A stretch of 7,417 bases of DNA. Origin: an uncultured Chloroflexota bacterium (GTDB lineage: Bacteria; Chloroflexota; Chloroflexia; Chloroflexales; Roseiflexaceae). The stretch is taken from assembly GCA_903871975.1 (NCBI GenBank), contig CAIQIY010000279.1, positions 1-7,417 of the forward strand, read 5' to 3'. A model generated the notes under the pieces. That model made no database searches. It was not told where the DNA came from and was given only the letters and a program-made list of their open reading frames with translations. The position numbers were made by a program, and so were the translations under genes. Positions 1 to 7,132 of this stretch are shown here, one piece after another. Numbering within the stretch: position 1 is the first letter of the stretch; the number at the start of each line of letters is the position of its first letter.

Positions 1-1
1 C

Positions 2-394
2 AGCGCCGCCATCGACGCCGCGAGCTTCGCGCCGGAGTGGCAGTATCGTGATGCCATGATCGCGGCGATGCTCGAGCAGGCAGCGCATGCGGCGATTGCG
101 GAAGCCGACGGTCGCCCCATCGGCTACGCGATGGCGACCAGCCATGGTGCCGGACATTGGCACCATCTGGTGCGTATCGCCGTGATGCCCGCCTGGCAGG
201 GGCGCGGCGTCGGCGCGCACCTGCTCGGCCACTGGATCAGCCGCGCACATGCCGCCGGCGCCATGCGCCTCAGCCTGAACACCCAAGCCAACAACCAGCA
301 CGCCCGTCGGCTCTACGAGCGGTACGGCTTCGCACTCACCGGCGAGCGCATCCTCGTCGTTCGCAGCACCGTCCCGCCGCCAGTGGCTGGTTGA
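2..394 (+). CDS. GNAT-family N-acetyltransferase, 3' part (5' end outside window)
   Basis: Predicted acetyl-CoA-dependent N-acetyltransferase of the GNAT superfamily; the acceptor cannot be told from this fragment. The frame is open from base 2 to the TGA at 392-394, so the gene starts upstream of the window and the in-frame ATG at 56 is probably internal. The acetyl-CoA pyrophosphate loop (motif A, Q/R-x-x-G-x-G/A) is visible as QGRGVG at bases 197-214, preceded by a beta-strand (VRIAVMP). Downstream, LNTQANNQHARRLYERYGF is the typical GNAT motif B region, in which an Asn and a Tyr near the C-terminus contact CoA or act as general acid in many members. It converges on the thiolase gene with a 106-base gap and is not part of the beta-oxidation operon. 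The fold assignment is secure; a RimI-like protein acetyltransferase or a small-molecule acetyltransferase are equally possible. Confidence 0.9.
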   Translation, partial: SAAIDAASFAPEWQYRDAMIAAMLEQAAHAAIAEADGRPIGYAMATSHGAGHWHHLVRIAVMPAWQGRGVGAHLLGHWISRAHAAGAMRLSLNTQANNQHARRLYERYGFALTGERILVVRSTVPPPVAG

Positions 395-500
395 TCACAC
401 CTCTGATCGCGCCCACCGTTTACCGCGTGCCAGGCGGCACCATCGACTGAGCCCGACCACATCGCGTCGTGCCGATCCACGCGACGGTCGCCGCCAGCGA
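395..500. other. Convergent intergenic spacer with weak hairpins
   Basis: This spacer separates the stop codons of the convergent GNAT and thiolase genes, where transcription from both sides should end. I see three weak inverted repeats: 393-397 with 404-408 (5 bp), 427-431 with 436-440 (5 bp, 4-base loop) and 465-471 with 480-486 (7 pairs including one G-T, 8-base loop). None is followed by a run of T on either strand, so no classical intrinsic terminator can be called. Termination may be Rho-dependent or use one of these hairpins; this is inference. Confidence 0.35.
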
Positions 501-1682
501 TCACGCACCAAGCCGCTCGAACACGCCGGCCGCGCCCATACCCCCGCCGATGCACATGGTCACCAAGCCATAGCGCCCACCCCGCCGCGCCAGTTCGTGT
601 ACCAGATGCACCGTCAGCCGTGCGCCCGTGCACCCGAGCGGATGCCCGAGCGCGATCGCGCCGCCATCCGGGTTGACGCGCTCCTCATCGAGATCCAGCG
701 CGCGGATCACCGCCAGCGCCTGGGCAGCGAATGCCTCGTTCAACTCGATCAGATCGAGGTCCGCCGCACGAATTCCGGCACGCTGCAGCGCACGCGGCAC
801 CGCCTCGATCGGGCCGATACCCATGATCTCCGGCGGTACCCCAGCGACTGCAAACGAGCGGAAGGCGGCCATCGGCTGCAGGCCCAGCGCGGCAGCACGC
901 TCCGCGCTCATCACCACCACTGCCGCCGCGCCATCGCTGGTCTGCGACGAATTGCCCGCGGTGACGCTGCCGTCGGCGGCGAATACCGGCCGCAGCCGTG
1001 CCAGCGCACCCGCCGACGTATCGCGACGCGGCCCCTCGTCGTGTGCGACCGTCTGCACACGATGTTGCCGTGCCCCATCGGCGAACCAGACTTCTTCGAC
1101 CTCGACTGGGACGATCTCGCGGCGGAAGCGCCCGGCGTCGAGTGCATCGAGCGCACGCAGATGCGAACGCAGCGCGAAGGCGTCCTGATCGTCGCGGCTC
1201 ACCGCATAGCGCCGGGCCACATGTTCGGCCGTCAGGCCCATGCCCAGGTACAGATCCGGGTTGAGCTCGATCAGTGCCGGGTTCGGCGCAAAGTGATGCC
1301 CGGTCATCGGCACCAGGCTCATGCTCTCGACGCCGCCGGCCACCATCACGTCGCCCATGCCGCACATGATCTGTTGCGCCGCCAGCGCGATTGTCTGCAA
1401 CCCCGAGGCGCAGAAGCGATTGACCGTCTGCGCCGGCACACTCACCGGCAGGCCAGCGCGTACTGCCGCCAGCCGCGCCAGATTCAGGCCCTGCTCGGCC
1501 TCGGGCATGGCGCACCCCATGATGACATCGTCGATCGTCGCCGGGTCGAGCCCGACCGCGCGTTCGACCGCCGCACGAATCGCGGTGGCAGCCAGCTCGG
1601 TGGGGTGAACCGAGCGGAAGACCCCGCGTGGTGCCTTGCCGACCGCTGTCCGTGCCGCCGCGACGATCACTGCCTCGCGCAT
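501..1682 (-). CDS. fadA: Acetyl-CoA acyltransferase (3-ketoacyl-CoA thiolase, FadA family)
   Basis: Predicted thiolase that cleaves 3-ketoacyl-CoA with CoA to give acetyl-CoA and a shortened acyl-CoA, the last step of beta-oxidation; cytosolic. The product is 393 residues, the usual length for degradative thiolases. The nucleophilic Cys is C91 in NRFCASG, the NEAF motif is at N315-E316, the active-site His is H347 in GHPLG, and the second catalytic Cys is C377 in CIGGGMG, so all four thiolase signatures are intact. The start is the ATG at 1680-1682, which has GGAGGA five bases upstream; an in-frame GTG at 1698-1700 would add six residues (MRWRKH) upstream of the conserved N-terminus and place the Shine-Dalgarno inside the gene. 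It is last in the operon, 33 bases after the FadN-type gene, matching the fadN-fadA pairing known from Bacillus. A biosynthetic acetoacetyl-CoA thiolase is less likely given the neighbours. Confidence 0.95.
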   Translation of the reverse strand: MREAVIVAAARTAVGKAPRGVFRSVHPTELAATAIRAAVERAVGLDPATIDDVIMGCAMPEAEQGLNLARLAAVRAGLPVSVPAQTVNRFCASGLQTIALAAQQIMCGMGDVMVAGGVESMSLVPMTGHHFAPNPALIELNPDLYLGMGLTAEHVARRYAVSRDDQDAFALRSHLRALDALDAGRFRREIVPVEVEEVWFADGARQHRVQTVAHDEGPRRDTSAGALARLRPVFAADGSVTAGNSSQTSDGAAAVVVMSAERAAALGLQPMAAFRSFAVAGVPPEIMGIGPIEAVPRALQRAGIRAADLDLIELNEAFAAQALAVIRALDLDEERVNPDGGAIALGHPLGCTGARLTVHLVHELARRGGRYGLVTMCIGGGMGAAGVFERLGA

Positions 1683-1687
1683 ATGCT

Positions 1688-1693
1688 TCCTCC
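1688..1693 (-). promoter_or_regulatory. Ribosome binding site of the thiolase gene
   Basis: Read on the minus strand, GGAGGA ends five bases before the ATG at 1680-1682. It fixes the thiolase start at that ATG and excludes the in-frame GTG at 1698-1700, which lies upstream of it. Confidence 0.8.
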
Positions 1694-1715
1694 ATCGCAC
1701 CAGCGGCGCGAATCA

Positions 1716-4136
1716 TCAATTCCGCAACGGCTTGCCATCCTGCAGGATCGCCATGATGCGCGCCTGGGTCTTGGGTTCGGTGATCAGGCGCGCGGTCGCG
1801 GCGAACTCGAGGTCGAGCAGGTATTGCTCGCTGACCCACTGCCCGGCGGTGAGATCACCGCCACACAATACGGTCGCCAGCTCGGTTGCCAGGCGTACGT
1901 CATAGTCGCTGATGTAGCCACCGGTGCGCATCGCGTGGATGCCGGTGCGCAGTGCGGCGATGCCGCGCCGCCCGATCGCGTAGACCGGCTCGCCGTCGGC
2001 GGGCGGTGCGACGTAGTCGGCGGCCACCAGCGCCAGCGCTTCACGCTTGGCTTCGGCGATGAGCCGCGCGCGATTCATCACGATGCGGTCATCATCGGCC
2101 AGATAGCCCAGCGCACGCGCGTGCTCGGCGCTTTCGCTGACCTTCGCCAGCGCGATCGTCTCGAATGCCCGCTGCAGCGCCGGCAGTGGATCAATCCCGG
2201 CCAGCCGTGCATGGGGCGAGATGTGCCGCCTGACGAACTCCTTGCAGCCGCCCCAGCCAGGAATCAACCCGACGCCCAGTTCGACCAGCCCCATGTAGCT
2301 CTCGGCGGCCGCGACGCGCCGTGACGCCGCCAGACAGATCTCGACGCCGCCGCCCAGCACCCGACCATGCGGCGCCGCGACAACCGGTTTTGGGCTGAGG
2401 CGGATGGCCTGGAACAGCTCCTGCGTCGCACGACCGGCCTGGCGCACCTCGTCGATCTTGCCCTGCGCCACGCTCATCGCCGCCACCGCCAGATTGACGC
2501 CGGCCGAGAAATCGCTGCCCTGATTGCCGATCACCAGGGCTACCCAGCGGTCATCGGCGAGCATGCGCAGCGCCGTACGCCCCATCTCGTCGATCAGGGG
2601 GTCGATCGCGTTGACCTTGGCATGAAACTCGAGGCACAGCACGCCGTCGCCGAGATCGAGGATGCTGGCGCTCGGATTGCGCGCCAACTCGGCACCGGCC
2701 CCACGCAGATCATCGAGCACGATCATGCCGTCCGGCGGCGCGTAGTCGAGCACCTGTGCCGTCTGCGGATCATACACGCCGGTCACGCGGCCATGCTCGC
2801 GCCGATAGAAGCTGCTCACGCCGGCAGCCAGCATCGCCTCGACCCAGCCCGCTACCGCGATGCCGCGGCGGCGCATCAGGTCGGCGCCATGGGCCACGCC
2901 GATCGCGTCCCACACCTCGAACGGCCCGAGCTGCTGGTTGAAGCCCCAGCGCATCGCATTGTCGACATCGGTCAGCCGATCGGCGATCTCGGGGATGCGT
3001 CGCGCGGCATACGCCACCGTCCGCAGCAGGGTTTCCGCCAACAATGCCGCAGCGCGGTCGTCGTCGGCGCGATCGACGATGAAGCGCAGGCGGTCGCGCA
3101 GCGCATCGATGCGGCGCGCGCGGGTCACCAGATCGAAGCGGGGCTTGCGTGGTGCCACGTGCTCGAGCGTCGTCAGATCGAGTGGCCAGAACTCACGACC
3201 GCTGGCACCGCGTACCTCGCGATAGAAACCAACCCCGGCCTTGTTGCCCAACCAGCCGCGCTCGAGCATCGTCGCAAGTGGTGCAGGCACGCGGAACAAC
3301 TCGCGCTCCTCGTCGTCGGGTGCCGCGTCGTAGACATTCTGGGTGACGTGCGCCATCACATCGAGCCCGACGAGATCGATCAGGCGGAAGGTGGCAGTCC
3401 GCGGGTTGCCGATCAGCTCGCCGGTGAGCGTATCGACCTCTTCGACGCTGTAGCCGTGAGCCAAGGCGTAATGCACCGTGACCTGGCCGGCATAATTGAA
3501 GATGCGGTTGCCGATGAAGTTCGGCCGATCCCGTGCGATGACGACCCCTTTGCCGAGCCGCTCGTCGGCGAATTGCACCATCGTCGCCAGTGCTTCGGGG
3601 GCGGTGTCGACGGTGGGGATGACTTCGAGCAGGTAAAGATACCGTGGCGGATTGAAGAAATGGGTACCCATGAAGTGGGCACGAAACGCTGTCGAGCAGC
3701 CGGCGGCGATGTCGGCGATCGGAATGCCACTGGTATTCGACGAGACGATGCTGTCGGGGCGGCGCACGGCGTCGATGCGTGCCATCAGCGCACGTTTGGC
3801 ATCGAGGCGTTCGACGATCACCTCGATGATCCAGTCGGCCGCGGCGACCAGCGCCATGTCATCGACCAGATTGCCGATCGTGATCGCCTCGGCGCGCTCG
3901 GGGACTGCGAGTGCCGCCGGGCGCGCGGCCTTGAGGCGCGCCAGGCCTGCCGCGACGATCCGGTTACGCACGGCGCGGTCGTCGAGCGACGCGCCACGGG
4001 CACGCTCCTCGTCGTTCAGCTGCTCCGGTGCCACATCGAGCAACGCCACCTGCAGGCCGGCATTGGCGCACAACGCCGCAATGCCACCACCCATCGTGCC
4101 GGCACCGATCACCGCCACCTTCTGAATCCGCGTCAT
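1716..4136 (-). CDS. fadN: FadN-type 3-hydroxyacyl-CoA dehydrogenase / enoyl-CoA hydratase
   Basis: Predicted bifunctional enzyme (806 residues) that hydrates trans-2-enoyl-CoA and oxidises 3-hydroxyacyl-CoA with NAD+. The domain order is dehydrogenase first and hydratase second, as in Bacillus FadN and opposite to FadB. The Rossmann loop is GAGTMGGG (11-18), with acidic D34 at the end of beta-2 suiting NAD. The catalytic dyad is H159 in HFFNPP and E171, the same 12-residue spacing as in the human enzyme. The C-terminal dehydrogenase domains run to about 440. The crotonase domain (about 490-700) has FSAGVNL (543-549) and GGGVE, and both hydratase glutamates, E599 and E619, are present 20 residues apart as in mitochondrial crotonase. 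An unassigned tail of about 100 residues ends in GKPLRN, an ending I recall from Bacillus FadN. The start is the ATG at 4134-4136 behind AGGAGGT. It lies between ACAD-2 and the thiolase with 33-base gaps on both sides. All catalytic residues I can check are intact. Confidence 0.95.
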   Translation of the reverse strand: MTRIQKVAVIGAGTMGGGIAALCANAGLQVALLDVAPEQLNDEERARGASLDDRAVRNRIVAAGLARLKAARPAALAVPERAEAITIGNLVDDMALVAAADWIIEVIVERLDAKRALMARIDAVRRPDSIVSSNTSGIPIADIAAGCSTAFRAHFMGTHFFNPPRYLYLLEVIPTVDTAPEALATMVQFADERLGKGVVIARDRPNFIGNRIFNYAGQVTVHYALAHGYSVEEVDTLTGELIGNPRTATFRLIDLVGLDVMAHVTQNVYDAAPDDEERELFRVPAPLATMLERGWLGNKAGVGFYREVRGASGREFWPLDLTTLEHVAPRKPRFDLVTRARRIDALRDRLRFIVDRADDDRAAALLAETLLRTVAYAARRIPEIADRLTDVDNAMRWGFNQQLGPFEVWDAIGVAHGADLMRRRGIAVAGWVEAMLAAGVSSFYRREHGRVTGVYDPQTAQVLDYAPPDGMIVLDDLRGAGAELARNPSASILDLGDGVLCLEFHAKVNAIDPLIDEMGRTALRMLADDRWVALVIGNQGSDFSAGVNLAVAAMSVAQGKIDEVRQAGRATQELFQAIRLSPKPVVAAPHGRVLGGGVEICLAASRRVAAAESYMGLVELGVGLIPGWGGCKEFVRRHISPHARLAGIDPLPALQRAFETIALAKVSESAEHARALGYLADDDRIVMNRARLIAEAKREALALVAADYVAPPADGEPVYAIGRRGIAALRTGIHAMRTGGYISDYDVRLATELATVLCGGDLTAGQWVSEQYLLDLEFAATARLITEPKTQARIMAILQDGKPLRN

Positions 4137-4140
4137 CTGC

Positions 4141-4147
4141 ACCTCCT
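4141..4147 (-). promoter_or_regulatory. Ribosome binding site of the FadN-type gene, overlapping a decoy GTG
   Basis: On the minus strand AGGAGGT lies four bases before the ATG at 4134-4136. The last G and T of this site belong to an in-frame GTG at 4140-4142, which would add only two residues (M-Q). A ribosome bound here cannot use that GTG, so the ATG is the start. Confidence 0.85.
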
Positions 4148-4169
4148 GTGCTGCGGCCCGCCATCAGGC

Positions 4170-5426
4170 TCAACGCAACTCGCGGCTGCTGTACCCCAGC
4201 AGGCGGCGTGCGACGATCAGGCGGTTGATCTGGCCGGTTCCCTCGTAGATGTCATTGATGCGTGCGTCACGCATCCACTTCTCGAGCAGCAACGTGCATG
4301 AGTAGCCCTCCGGGCCGAGCAGCTCGACGGCCTTCTGCGCGATGAAGGTCGCCACCTGACCAGCCTTGACCTTGGACATCGACGCCTCGAGGGCATTGTC
4401 CTGGCCGGCATCCATCGCGGTGACGGCACGCAGCACCAGCAGCCACGCAGCGCGATGCTGCGCCTCCATCTGCCGCAGATCGCGCTCGATCGCCGTCTGG
4501 CGGTGCAGTGGAACATCATAGCGGATCGTCACGCCGCGCTGCCGCAGGTACGTGATGGTGAACTCGAGCGAAGCACGGGCGATGCCGATCGCCGAGGCGG
4601 CGACCAGCGGCCGGGTCGCGTCGAAGGTGCGCATCGCGCCGGCGAAGCCCTTGCCGCCGCTGCTGCGACCATCGCTGATCTCCTCGCTGCCGAGCAGGTT
4701 CTCGCGCGGAATGCGGCAGTGCTGAAAGATGATCGCCGCGGTGTCGGAGGCGCGGATGCCATGCTTGTGCTCGAGCTTCGTCACGAGCATGCCGGGCGTG
4801 CCCGCCTCGACGACGAATGGCTTGATCGCCGCGCGGCCGGCACTCGGATCGAGCGTCGCCCACACCACGACGAAGCCGGCCGAGTCGCGGGCCGCCATCG
4901 CGCCGCTGGTGACGAAGATCTTCTCGCCGTCCAGGATCCATTCGCGGCCATCGTCCGACAGCCGCGCCCGCGTGCGGATGGCGGCAGTATCCGAGCCGGC
5001 ATGTGGCTCGGTCATCGCCATCGCCGACCACTTGGGTTCGCCCTCGCCGAAGCGTCTGAGGAAGCGCTCTTTTTGTTCGGGTGTGCCGGTGGCGTCGACG
5101 GCGGCACCCCCGAGACCGGCGCCGGGTGTCGCGAGATACATGCCGGCATCGCCCCACGACAGCGCCTCGACCATGTGTGCCAGCATCAGATAGCCGATGC
5201 GTGGCCGTGGGCGGCCGTCGCGGTCGAGCCGCTCGCTGGTATCGGCCGAGAAGTTCCGGCCACCCTGCGCGCGAACAGTTTGCCAGATCAGCGAGGTGTA
5301 TTCGACCGGCCGTTCACCCTCGTGATCGTCGTAGTAGCGCGCCCGCGGTCGCATGACTTGCTCGCCCAGCATGCCGATGAACTGCACCTGGCGGCTCACC
5401 GGGGTAGGCATCTCGAAATCGATCAT
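4170..5426 (-). CDS. Acyl-CoA dehydrogenase, catalytic-type subunit (ACAD-2)
   Basis: Predicted FAD-dependent acyl-CoA dehydrogenase (418 residues) that forms trans-2-enoyl-CoA and would pass electrons to electron-transfer flavoprotein. The flavin-side motif is TEPHAGSD (139-146), the second flavin strand is IFVTSG (170-175), and the catalytic base is E395 in IYEGTGQI, the position of Glu376 in medium-chain ACAD; the alternative base position (before R272) is T271, as in medium-chain ACAD. The elements that usually contact the FAD of the neighbouring subunit are degraded: after R297 the usual RxxFG is RGVTI with a two-residue longer loop, and the usual QxxGGxGY reads ELLGPEGY (368-375). The start is the ATG at 5424-5426 with GGAG seven bases upstream; the frame stays open 459 bases further into ACAD-1, but that part is Arg-rich and unlike any ACAD. 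It lies 20 bases after ACAD-1 and 33 before the FadN-type gene. Substrate chain length cannot be read from sequence alone. Confidence 0.93.
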   Translation of the reverse strand: MIDFEMPTPVSRQVQFIGMLGEQVMRPRARYYDDHEGERPVEYTSLIWQTVRAQGGRNFSADTSERLDRDGRPRPRIGYLMLAHMVEALSWGDAGMYLATPGAGLGGAAVDATGTPEQKERFLRRFGEGEPKWSAMAMTEPHAGSDTAAIRTRARLSDDGREWILDGEKIFVTSGAMAARDSAGFVVVWATLDPSAGRAAIKPFVVEAGTPGMLVTKLEHKHGIRASDTAAIIFQHCRIPRENLLGSEEISDGRSSGGKGFAGAMRTFDATRPLVAASAIGIARASLEFTITYLRQRGVTIRYDVPLHRQTAIERDLRQMEAQHRAAWLLVLRAVTAMDAGQDNALEASMSKVKAGQVATFIAQKAVELLGPEGYSCTLLLEKWMRDARINDIYEGTGQINRLIVARRLLGYSSRELR

Positions 5427-5433
5427 GATCGCA

Positions 5434-5437
5434 CTCC
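5434..5437 (-). promoter_or_regulatory. Ribosome binding site of ACAD-2
   Basis: On the minus strand GGAG lies seven bases before the ATG at 5424-5426, inside the 20-base gap after the ACAD-1 stop codon. It supports translation of ACAD-2 from this ATG and not from starts within ACAD-1. Confidence 0.65.
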
Positions 5438-5446
5438 GGTCATCAC

Positions 5447-6529
5447 TCAGACGATCGCCAGGCCGAGGAACGTCGGGAAGCCGCGGGCCTCGCGCAACCA
5501 GCGCTCGACGGGATACTCGCGAATATAGCCATGCCCACCCAGAATCTGCACGGCACGATCGGTGACCATCAGGACCATCTCGTCGGCGTACTGGGCGGCG
5601 AGTGCGGCCTCGCGCATCGCGGGCAGGCCGCGGTCCAGGCGCCAGGCGGCTTCCCATGCCAGCAGGCGCGCCGCGTCGATCTCGATCGCCATCTCGGCCA
5701 GCATGAAGGCGATCGACTGGTTCTGCGCGATCGGTCGGCCGAATGCTTCGCGCTGCAATGCATAGGCCCGTGCATACTCGTACGCGCCCCGAGCCACGCC
5801 GACGGCGCTGGCGGCCAGCGCGACCCGCGAGCGATCGAGCAGCGGCTCGATCGTGCCGGGAAGGCGCGAAGCCGCCGGCAGCCATACGCCGTCGAATCGC
5901 ACCTGGTAGGTCGGCAGCGCGCGCAGGCCCATGTGCTGCTCGCGGTCAAGCACGGCGACGCCGGCACTGTCGCGTGGAACGATGAATGCCGCCAACTCAT
6001 CGCCGACCCGGGCATACACCAGCAATGCTGCCGCATCGTTGGCCCGCGCGACGTAGCCCTTGAGGCCGGTGAGCAGGTATTCGTCGCCATCGGCAAAGGC
6101 GACCGTCTGCAGCGCAGTCGGGTCGAAATCCCAGGTTGGCTCGATCAGGGCGGCGCTCAGCGGCGCGTAGCCCCCCTCAAGCAACGGGGTCAGCCAGCGT
6201 TCGCGCTGCGCGTCGCTACCTGCGCGGGCCAGTGGTACGGCGAACGTGGCAGGGAGCAGCAGGTGCCAGCCGAGTGCGACATCGCCGGCGGCGAGCTCTT
6301 CGAGCGCGAGGGCACCGGTCAGCGCAGCCTGTGCATCAGCGATGCCGCCGAGCGCTTCGGGGATGGCATTGTGGAGCAGCCCGAGCTCCCAGCCACGTGT
6401 CAGCACCTCGGCCGGGGTGCTGCGCTGCTCGTCGGCGTCGTGCGCCAGCGGTCGCAGCTGTTCGCTGGCAAACCGGCGCACCGTGTCGATGACGAGCTGT
6501 TGCTCGTCGCCAGGCGTGAAGCTGATCAT
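5447..6529 (-). CDS. Acyl-CoA dehydrogenase homologue lacking the catalytic Glu (ACAD-1)
   Basis: Acyl-CoA dehydrogenase-fold protein of 360 residues that is probably not catalytic alone. The helical N-terminal domain (about 1-115), beta middle domain (about 120-215) and C-terminal helical domain (about 230-349) are in the normal order. The contacts to a neighbouring subunit's FAD are intact: RxxFG at R260-G264 followed by Q271, and QILGGHGY (328-335). The family's flavin motif TEPxxGSD reads IEPTWDFD (129-136), and the flavin-facing WxTxG strand reads YVARA (159-163). After WLREAR the chain ends in GFPTFLGLAIV, placing L355 at the catalytic Glu position and omitting the last 18 or so family residues. 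The isovaleryl/long-chain alternative position holds S234, not Glu. The next bases hold only the ACAD-2 leader, so this is a natural end and not an obvious frameshift. The start ATG (6527-6529) follows AGGAAG, eight bases after the SCP2 gene. Most likely the partner subunit of ACAD-2. Confidence 0.9.
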   Translation of the reverse strand: MISFTPGDEQQLVIDTVRRFASEQLRPLAHDADEQRSTPAEVLTRGWELGLLHNAIPEALGGIADAQAALTGALALEELAAGDVALGWHLLLPATFAVPLARAGSDAQRERWLTPLLEGGYAPLSAALIEPTWDFDPTALQTVAFADGDEYLLTGLKGYVARANDAAALLVYARVGDELAAFIVPRDSAGVAVLDREQHMGLRALPTYQVRFDGVWLPAASRLPGTIEPLLDRSRVALAASAVGVARGAYEYARAYALQREAFGRPIAQNQSIAFMLAEMAIEIDAARLLAWEAAWRLDRGLPAMREAALAAQYADEMVLMVTDRAVQILGGHGYIREYPVERWLREARGFPTFLGLAIV

Positions 6530-6533
6530 ATGG

Positions 6534-6539
6534 CTTCCT
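6534..6539 (-). promoter_or_regulatory. Ribosome binding site of ACAD-1, overlapping the SCP2 stop codon
   Basis: On the minus strand AGGAAG ends four bases before the ATG at 6527-6529. Its first two bases are the last two of the SCP2 gene's TAG stop (6538-6540). Ribosomes ending on SCP2 stop on top of this site, which suggests translational coupling of the two genes. Confidence 0.65.
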
Positions 6540-7080
6540 AATCACTGAGCGCGCCGAGCTGCAACAACAGGGGCAAGCTGCCCTCGAAGCGCAGTCGGCC
6601 CGACATGAACGCCATGTTGCCGTTCAGTTCGCCACGCATCATCGCACCGAAATCATCGATCGTCATCAGCACCGTCAGCTCGGGCTCGGCGCTTTCGCCG
6701 AAGATGATCACCGCACGGTATTCGGCGCCGTCGGCTCGACTGAGCTCGAGCGTCACCTGGCCGCGCAGCTCCCTGACGATGCCGACCTTGCCGCGCAGGT
6801 AGTAGTCGATGAACCACTCGGTGTCGTCGGCGCGCATCGCTGCATGCCAGCTGTCGGCCTCGACGTGCAAGCGCATGTCGCACGGCTCCAGAGCGGCGCT
6901 GGAGTGCTGCAGCTGGCCGTCGGTGATGCGGAACCAGTGGGTCGGGCCGTCACCGATGGCGTAGGCGACGGTGAACTGCGCCTGCTGGCGCACGCTGGCC
7001 GGCGCCTGGGCGATCGCCGCCCCGTAGCGCGCGATCAGCCCGGCGGCGAGATATTCGTTCGGTTGGCTCGGTGCATCCAT
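6538..7080 (-). CDS. SCP2 sterol-transfer-domain protein
   Basis: Small soluble protein (180 residues, no signal peptide or membrane segment) of the SCP2 lipid-binding fold; members bind sterols, fatty acids or fatty acyl-CoAs. The second half (about 132-176) carries the typical SCP2 C-terminal pattern: a strand LTVLMT, a helix IDDFGAMMRG, then a hydrophobic AFMSGRLRFEG with a final Leu-rich helix. The first half (about 30-113) shows a similar strand-helix-strand layout, with RGKVGI in place of SGRLRF, so the protein may hold a duplicated half-domain. The start is the ATG at 7078-7080, with GGGAGG seven bases upstream; the frame is open to 7149 but the added 23 residues look unlike a protein N-terminus and would bury that site. 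It is the first gene of the operon and eight bases from ACAD-1. I infer a role in holding or presenting a hydrophobic substrate to the oxidation enzymes; the ligand is unknown. Confidence 0.82.
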   Translation of the reverse strand: MDAPSQPNEYLAAGLIARYGAAIAQAPASVRQQAQFTVAYAIGDGPTHWFRITDGQLQHSSAALEPCDMRLHVEADSWHAAMRADDTEWFIDYYLRGKVGIVRELRGQVTLELSRADGAEYRAVIIFGESAEPELTVLMTIDDFGAMMRGELNGNMAFMSGRLRFEGSLPLLLQLGALSD

Positions 7081-7087
7081 GTCGTGT

Positions 7088-7093
7088 CCTCCC
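7088..7093 (-). promoter_or_regulatory. Ribosome binding site of the SCP2 gene
   Basis: On the minus strand GGGAGG lies seven bases before the ATG at 7078-7080. It fixes the start of the first operon gene and leaves a leader of about 45 bases if the promoter candidate at 7133-7141 is right. Confidence 0.75.
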
Positions 7094-7132
7094 TCATCTG
7101 CATTGGTCGGCGATCGTGCAACGGCCACTTCT

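Noticed and set aside
427..440. Intrinsic terminator between the convergent genes
   Set aside because: The hairpin has only five pairs and no T-run follows on either strand. I kept it only as part of the spacer description.
597..2324. 575-codon plus-strand open frame opposite the thiolase and FadN-type genes
   Set aside because: Its translation is Arg-, His- and Gln-rich with no family motif, and it crosses two well-supported minus-strand genes and their spacer. Such antisense frames are expected where codons mostly end in G or C.
2367..4301. 644-codon plus-strand open frame opposite the FadN-type gene
   Set aside because: It mirrors the coding strand of a gene with all catalytic motifs in place, and its own translation shows no domain. 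It is a base-composition effect.
5427..5885. N-terminal extension of ACAD-2 into the ACAD-1 gene
   Set aside because: The frame is open but the sequence is Arg-rich and unlike an ACAD N-terminus. The ATG at 5424-5426 has its own Shine-Dalgarno and starts a normal-length 418-residue protein.
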